Below are positions 60,497-64,000 of a DNA stretch of 64,000 bases, piece by piece. Source of the stretch: Streptomyces sp. CBMA152. Lineage in GTDB: Bacteria > Actinomycetota > Actinomycetes > Streptomycetales > Streptomycetaceae. Position numbers and translations under genes: made by a program. The stretch lies in NCBI RefSeq assembly GCF_014596475.1, contig NZ_MECJ01000004.1:143486-207485 (forward strand), written 5' to 3'. Position 1 is the first letter of the stretch; each line of letters opens with the position of its first letter. The notes beneath the pieces are model-generated. The model saw only the letters and a list, made by a program, of their open reading frames with translations. It searched no databases and was not told where the DNA came from.

Positions 60497-61363
60497 GTGG
60501 AGGGAACAGGTACGCCGATGGAGCGCCTCCGCGCTCTCGATCACCTCAGCCCGCGTGAGGCGGCCAAAGAGTGGGGCGTTCCGGCCAAGCACGTCCCCCG
60601 TGTTGCTCAGCAGATCAAGTACGTCCGAGAGGGGATGTGGGGCGGACTCGCCCGGGACCGGCCGCGCTGCCCGGCACCGGTCACCTCGTTCTACGGCTTT
60701 CCTTGCAAACTGCCGGTGGAGCAAGGCGGGGAGGTGTGCTCGATGCATCGGCAGGCCACGGGGCACCCAGGCCCCGAGCTCGCCGATGAGGCCCTGGCTG
60801 TTGTGCAGTTGCACCCAAGCTGGGAGGAACTGCGCGAGCGGTTCTGGAAAATGGACAAGAGGGCGTTGCAGAGCGAGCGGCTGCGTCTGAGCCGGGAGCT
60901 CAAGGCCGGTGCCTCCCTCACTGAGGAGGACTACCGACTGGTCGCGTTGCTCTTGCCGTCGGATGATCCGGCCACCCAGGGGAGGCGGGCGCTCGGTCTG
61001 CCCGGTCCCAATGACGGGGTCGGCGACGTGGCCCGACTGCGAGGGCTCGGCATCCTGCTGGCCGCGGCGGACGCCGCCGTCTTGGGTATGCCGGTGGCGG
61101 CCTCATCGTTGACAACACCTGGCCGGTCTACGGGAAAGGCGGATGCCAAGTTGCGAAAACAGGGGCCACTGCTGTACTCGGTCGCTCAAGCGGCCGAGCG
61201 TCTGGGGGTGGGCGTTTCGTGGTTGCGGACGGAGTCCGCCTGCGGACGCGTTCCCTACCGTCAAGTCGGCGGGCACCGGATGTTCAGTGAAGAGGACCTG
61301 GAGCAGATCGTGAAGGACGCGTACCGGCCCAGCGGCGGGAGGACCCGATACGGGCGCCGTTGA
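60497..61363 (+). CDS. Excisionase-like HTH protein with N-terminal helical domain
   Basis: A 288-residue protein starting at GTG with AAAGGAGG six bases upstream. The N-terminal two thirds has a Cys/His-bearing segment (RCPAPVTSFYGFPCKLPVE; GGEVCSMHRQ), possibly a zinc site, and helices. The C-terminal 60 residues are a MerR/excisionase-type helix-turn-helix (LYSVAQAAERLGVGVSWLRT and GRVPYRQVGGHRMFSEEDL). It lies next to a tRNA-Leu 3' fragment, which fits an excisionase or element regulator, but no integrase accompanies it. Confidence 0.75.
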   Translation: MEGTGTPMERLRALDHLSPREAAKEWGVPAKHVPRVAQQIKYVREGMWGGLARDRPRCPAPVTSFYGFPCKLPVEQGGEVCSMHRQATGHPGPELADEALAVVQLHPSWEELRERFWKMDKRALQSERLRLSRELKAGASLTEEDYRLVALLLPSDDPATQGRRALGLPGPNDGVGDVARLRGLGILLAAADAAVLGMPVAASSLTTPGRSTGKADAKLRKQGPLLYSVAQAAERLGVGVSWLRTESACGRVPYRQVGGHRMFSEEDLEQIVKDAYRPSGGRTRYGRR

Positions 61364-61366
61364 CCT

Positions 61367-61385
61367 GCTCTCTCTTTGAGAGAGC
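61367..61385 (+). terminator. Small hairpin after the HTH gene
   Basis: An 8-bp perfect stem (GCTCTCTC with GAGAGAGC) with TTT loop, starting four bases after the stop. Confidence 0.45.
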
Positions 61386-61608
61386 GAGAGGCGACGGTAC
61401 GCTGGCGTTCGCGCGCTGCCGACAGCATCCCTGCGCTGGCGCTGACCCCGCATTCACTTGAAGAAGCGATGGGTGAGGCGCTGACCAAGCGGTACGCTAC
61501 GGATCAGCGGCCGAGTTGTTCCCATATATGCACCCTTATGCACCTTTGTCGTCCGGTGGCTACGGTAAATCCAGTTCGCCGGTCGCCCACGGCTGAGTGG
61601 CGAATGGT

Positions 61609-61630
61609 GCGACTCCCCCCTCGGACACCA
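61609..61630 (+). other. tRNA-Leu 3'-end fragment (possible att site)
   Basis: CTCCCCCCTCGGACACCA (61613-61630) equals the 3' T-stem, acceptor strand and CCA of Streptomyces-type tRNA-Leu. The 5' T-stem, anticodon arm and variable arm are absent; upstream GAGTGGCGAATGG (61595-61607) faintly resembles a D-arm. It is followed 21 bp later by a T-rich terminator, as tRNA genes often are. It may be the right-hand att scar of an integrated element or a decayed tRNA. The identification is from memory of tRNA-Leu. Confidence 0.5.
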
Positions 61631-61651
61631 GTAAGATCAGTAGCACCACGG

Positions 61652-61678
61652 AAAACCCCAGCTCATCTGGGGTTTTTT
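61652..61678 (+). terminator. T-rich intrinsic terminator
   Basis: A 10-bp stem (AAAACCCCAG with CTGGGGTTTT), CTCAT loop and six-T tract. It is the only canonical T-tract terminator seen here and follows the tRNA-Leu fragment. Confidence 0.8.
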
Positions 61679-61763
61679 GCGTTTCCCGGGGCTGCTGCGA
61701 CGCCCGCGCGCCCCCAGTCGATCATCTGTCTACAGGTATGTAGACGACACTGCGGATTCTCCA

Positions 61764-61782
61764 TAAGGTATGCCTCAGCTAA
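61764..61782. promoter_or_regulatory. Iron box (DtxR/IdeR/DmdR-type operator)
   Basis: TAAGGTATGCCTCAGCTAA matches 13 of 19 positions of the DtxR-family consensus TTAGGTTAGGCTAACCTAA and lies 68 bp before the iron-binding lipoprotein start, as expected for iron repression. Confidence 0.55.
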
Positions 61783-61849
61783 CCGCGCCGGTCGCAGTCC
61801 GTCGGGGTCGGCTCCTGCTCGTGTACCCGTCATCCGTAAGGACTCCATC

Positions 61850-62920
61850 GTGCCCAAGACCGGACGGCCGCTCGCGGCCCTGGCGACCGTGGCCGCCTCC
61901 CTGCTTCTCGTGGCGGGGTGCTCCAGCTCCGACAGTGGTGGGAAGGGTGACGACGCAGGGGCGACGGCGACCGGTGGGTCGCTTCGCGGGCAGTCGATCA
62001 CCGTCTACAGCGGACAGCACGAGCAGACGGTCAAGGCGCTGACCGCCGACTTCGAGAAGCGCACCGGGATCAAGGTGAAGCTGCGCTCGGGCGACGAGGC
62101 CGAGCTGGCCAACCAGATCCTTCAGGAGGGGCCTGCTTCCCCGGCCGATGTCTTCTACGCCGAGAACCCGCCCGCGTTGACCGTTCTCGAAGAGAAGGGG
62201 CTGCTGGCCGACGTCGCGCCCGGCACCCTCAAGTCCGTTGCCGCGGCTGACAGTTCGCCCAAGGGCGGCTGGGTCGGCGTGTCCGCCCGTACCGCCGCGT
62301 TCGTCGCCCGTACCGGCACCCCGGCCGACAGTGCCCCGCCCACCTCCGTACGCGATCTCGCCTCGCCCGCCTGGAAGGGGCGGCTCGGTATCGCCCCCGG
62401 CGAGACCGACTTCGCGCCGATCGTCACCCGCATGATCAAGACCGACGGGTCCGACGGCGCCAAGAAGTGGCTGGAGGGGCTGAAGGCCAACGCCAAGGTC
62501 TACAACAGCAACGAGGACCTGTCGGTCGCCGTCAACAGTGGCGAGGTGCAGGGCGGGGTCGTGGACCACTACTACTGGTACCGCCTGCGCGACGAGAAGA
62601 GCGCGGCCGGCACCCACAGCAAGCTGCACTACTTCGCCAAGGGTGACCCCGGCGCGCTCGTCGACGTCTCGGGTGCCGGGATCCTGAAGACCAGCAAGCA
62701 CCAGGCCGCCGCCCAGGCCTTCCTCGCCTACCTCGACGGCAAGGACGCCCAGAAGCTGATCGCCGCCTCGCAGAGCTATGAGTACCCGCTGGTCGCGGGC
62801 GTGCCCGGCAAGCCCGAGCTCGCGCCGATCGCCTCCGTGGGAACCGTCGCCTCCGTCGCCGAGCTCGGTGACGGCAAGGAAGCCCTGCAGCTCCTCCAGG
62901 ACACCGGCCTCCTCCAGTGA
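61850..62920 (+). CDS. Iron(III) ABC transporter substrate-binding lipoprotein
   Basis: A 356-residue FbpA/AfuA-type lipoprotein. The signal peptide ends in a lipobox, LLLVAGC (Cys29-region), so the mature protein is lipid-anchored outside. The FbpA-like start is SITVYSGQHEQTVKAL, with ADVFYAENPPALTVLEEKG and a DHYYWYRLRDE segment holding the Tyr pair that can bind Fe3+. The GTG at 61850 has AAGGA seven bases upstream; the frame stays open far upstream but across the tRNA fragment and terminator, so longer starts are rejected. An iron box precedes it and the permease gene overlaps its stop. Confidence 0.9.
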   Translation: MPKTGRPLAALATVAASLLLVAGCSSSDSGGKGDDAGATATGGSLRGQSITVYSGQHEQTVKALTADFEKRTGIKVKLRSGDEAELANQILQEGPASPADVFYAENPPALTVLEEKGLLADVAPGTLKSVAAADSSPKGGWVGVSARTAAFVARTGTPADSAPPTSVRDLASPAWKGRLGIAPGETDFAPIVTRMIKTDGSDGAKKWLEGLKANAKVYNSNEDLSVAVNSGEVQGGVVDHYYWYRLRDEKSAAGTHSKLHYFAKGDPGALVDVSGAGILKTSKHQAAAQAFLAYLDGKDAQKLIAASQSYEYPLVAGVPGKPELAPIASVGTVASVAELGDGKEALQLLQDTGLLQ

Positions 62921-64000
62921 TCACCCCGTTCACGGGGGACGGCCCCGCCCCGCTGCGGCTGCGGCTGCTGCGGGGCACCGGTCTGCTCTCGCCGCTGCCC
63001 CTGCTCGCCTTCGGCGTCGTCGCCGTGGTCGTCTCGCCCCTCGTCTTCGTGGGGATGCAGGCGAGCCAGGCCGGCTGGGACCAGGCGCACCGGCTGCTCG
63101 GGCGGCCGGTGATCGCCACGCTCGTCCAGCACACCCTCGCCCTCTCCGCCGCCGTGACCCTGGGCACCGCCGTCATCGGCTTCGGCGCCGCGTATCTGAT
63201 CGAGCGCACGGACCTGCCCGGGCGGCGCTGGTGGACGGTGCTGCTCGCGCTGCCGCTCGCCGTCCCCGAGTTCGTGCGCGGCTACTCCTGGGTCTCCCTC
63301 TATCCGTCCGTACACGGCTACTGGGGTGCGGTCCTGGTGATGACCTGTTCGCTGTACCCGCTGGTCCTGCTGCCGGTCGCGGCGACCCTGCGGCGTACGG
63401 ACGGGGCCGCCGAGGAGGTCTCGCGCAGCCTGGGGCACGGGCCCTGGGCCACGCTGTGGCGGGTCACCGTGCCGCTGACGCGGCCCGCGCTCGCCGGTGG
63501 CGCGCTGCTCGTATCGCTCTATCTGCTCGGCGAGTACGGCGCGTTCGCGATGCTGCGCTACACCACCTTCGCCACCGCCATCTTCACCGAGTACAAGCTC
63601 GGCTTCGACGCCGCGTCGGCCTCGCTGCTCACGTTGGTGCTCGTGCTGCTCGCGCTGCTGCTCGTCGGGTTGGACGCCTGGGCGGGCCGCCGGGGCCGGG
63701 TCACCCGTCCCGGCGGCGGCGCGCCCCGACCGGCCGGTGGCGCCGGTGCCCCCGGTGGCGCCCCGCGTCCGCAGGGCGGCCCCGGCGGCGCCCCGCGTCC
63801 CCAGGGTGGCGCTCCGCGTCCGACCCCGGGCGGCATGCCCCGTCCGCAGGGCGGCGCCCCGCGTCCGGGTGGTGCTCCGGGCGGTAACCGTCCGAACCCC
63901 GGCATGATGCCGCAGCGTCCCGCTGCGGGCCCGCGTCCCGGCGGTGGCCCCGGCGGCGGCCGCGGTCCCGGTGGCCCCGGTGGCCGTCCGGGCGGCGCCG
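62917..64000 (+). CDS. Iron ABC transporter permease, fused in frame to IF-2-like sequence; open at window end
   Basis: The GTG at 62917 overlaps the lipoprotein stop (GTGA). Residues about 1-255 form a FbpB-type permease half: transmembrane helices (LLAFGVVAVVVSPLVFVGM and others) and the EAA loop-like segment (GAAEEVSRSLGHGPWATLWR then VTVPLTRPAL). A normal FbpB has 12 helices in two halves. Near 63705, after DAWAGRRGRVTRPGG, the frame continues as Gly/Pro/Arg-rich repeats and never reaches the second half. See the separate entry for the IF-2-like tail. Either this is a chimeric assembly or a real recombination; the true permease is probably interrupted here. Confidence 0.75.
   Translation, partial: MITPFTGDGPAPLRLRLLRGTGLLSPLPLLAFGVVAVVVSPLVFVGMQASQAGWDQAHRLLGRPVIATLVQHTLALSAAVTLGTAVIGFGAAYLIERTDLPGRRWWTVLLALPLAVPEFVRGYSWVSLYPSVHGYWGAVLVMTCSLYPLVLLPVAATLRRTDGAAEEVSRSLGHGPWATLWRVTVPLTRPALAGGALLVSLYLLGEYGAFAMLRYTTFATAIFTEYKLGFDAASASLLTLVLVLLALLLVGLDAWAGRRGRVTRPGGGAPRPAGGAGAPGGAPRPQGGPGGAPRPQGGAPRPTPGGMPRPQGGAPRPGGAPGGNRPNPGMMPQRPAAGPRPGGGPGGGRGPGGPGGRPGGA
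63710..64000 (+). other. IF-2 (infB) N-terminal low-complexity region
   Basis: In the permease frame this encodes GAPRPQGG-type repeats, then NRPNPGMMPQRPAAGPRP and GGRGPGGPGGRPGG. I recognise this order as the disordered N-terminal region of Streptomyces translation initiation factor IF-2. Nothing about it suits an ABC permease. infB normally lies in the nusA-infB-rbfA region, not beside iron transporters. The segment continues past the window. Confidence 0.75.

Noticed and set aside
61376..61849. A long N-terminal extension of the iron-binding lipoprotein
   Set aside because: It would cross the tRNA fragment, a T-rich terminator and the iron box, and would bury the signal peptide.

Overview
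The window is high-GC actinobacterial DNA and is best read as Streptomyces. Supporting signs are frequent GTG/TTG starts, dense ATGA/GTGA stop-start overlaps, and families typical of that genus: an RsbW-like ATPase, SARP/BTAD, DUF2637, replication-relaxation, and secreted RHS and WXG proteins. Most of it looks accessory. No rRNA, CRISPR array, intact tRNA, relaxase or intact integrase was found.

Layout. (1) 1-2.7 kb, minus strand: a tightly coupled operon of an unknown protein, a dTMP-kinase-like protein, a PEP-mutase/isocitrate-lyase-family enzyme and a Nudix protein (cut by the window edge), divergent from a zinc-ribbon XRE regulator. (2) 4.5-7.6 kb: asparaginase, a PPC-domain protein, a nucleotidyltransferase-like protein, and a small membrane peptide coupled to an anti-sigma-like ATPase. 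The divergent promoter regions near 2.85 and 6.70 kb share a short sequence motif. (3) 7.8-18.4 kb, plus strand: a Tad/Flp-type pilus operon (SAF/CpaB-like, degenerate ParA-like, CpaF, TadB, TadC, Flp pilin, two TadE-like and one TadG-like pseudopilins) ending in a membrane protein that joins an extracytoplasmic LysM domain to a cytoplasmic SARP/BTAD module. (4) 18.4-38.98 kb: a MoxR ATPase and a frameshifted HExxH-VWA protein with small cofactor-like genes. A 64-bp perfect palindrome follows, then a minus-strand type IV secretion/conjugation-like operon (VirB2-, VirB6-, PrgI-, VirB4- and VirD4-like proteins, replication-relaxation, SLT-NlpC/P60 hydrolase, DUF2637), and then a sigma-region-4-like regulator and a DNA methyltransferase with a partner.

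(5) 39-60 kb: a polymorphic-toxin region. A 1,482-residue secreted FG-GAP/ricin-lectin protein is divergent from a 2,597-residue secreted RHS protein. The RHS protein has an embedded bulb-type lectin, a Hint self-cleaving domain and a C-terminal ADP-ribosyltransferase-like toxin, followed by a candidate immunity gene. Downstream are recombinase and transposon remnants, several frameshifted genes, an orphan RHS core fragment and a three-gene WXG100-type locus. (6) 60.5-64 kb: an excisionase-like HTH gene, a fragment matching the 3' end of tRNA-Leu with a T-rich terminator (possible island edge), and an iron-regulated ABC transporter. The permease of that transporter runs in frame, near 63.71 kb, into sequence that reads as the Gly/Pro/Arg-rich N-terminus of translation initiation factor IF-2, which suggests a chimeric join.

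How the parts may work together (inference): regions 3 and 4 encode two cell-surface machines side by side, a pilus and a conjugation-type secretion channel with its own wall hydrolase, chaperone pair and methyltransferase. Region 5 supplies secreted contact-type toxins with glycan-binding modules. Three apparent single-base indels (20.81, 22.97, 54.29 kb) should be checked against raw reads before these genes are called broken.
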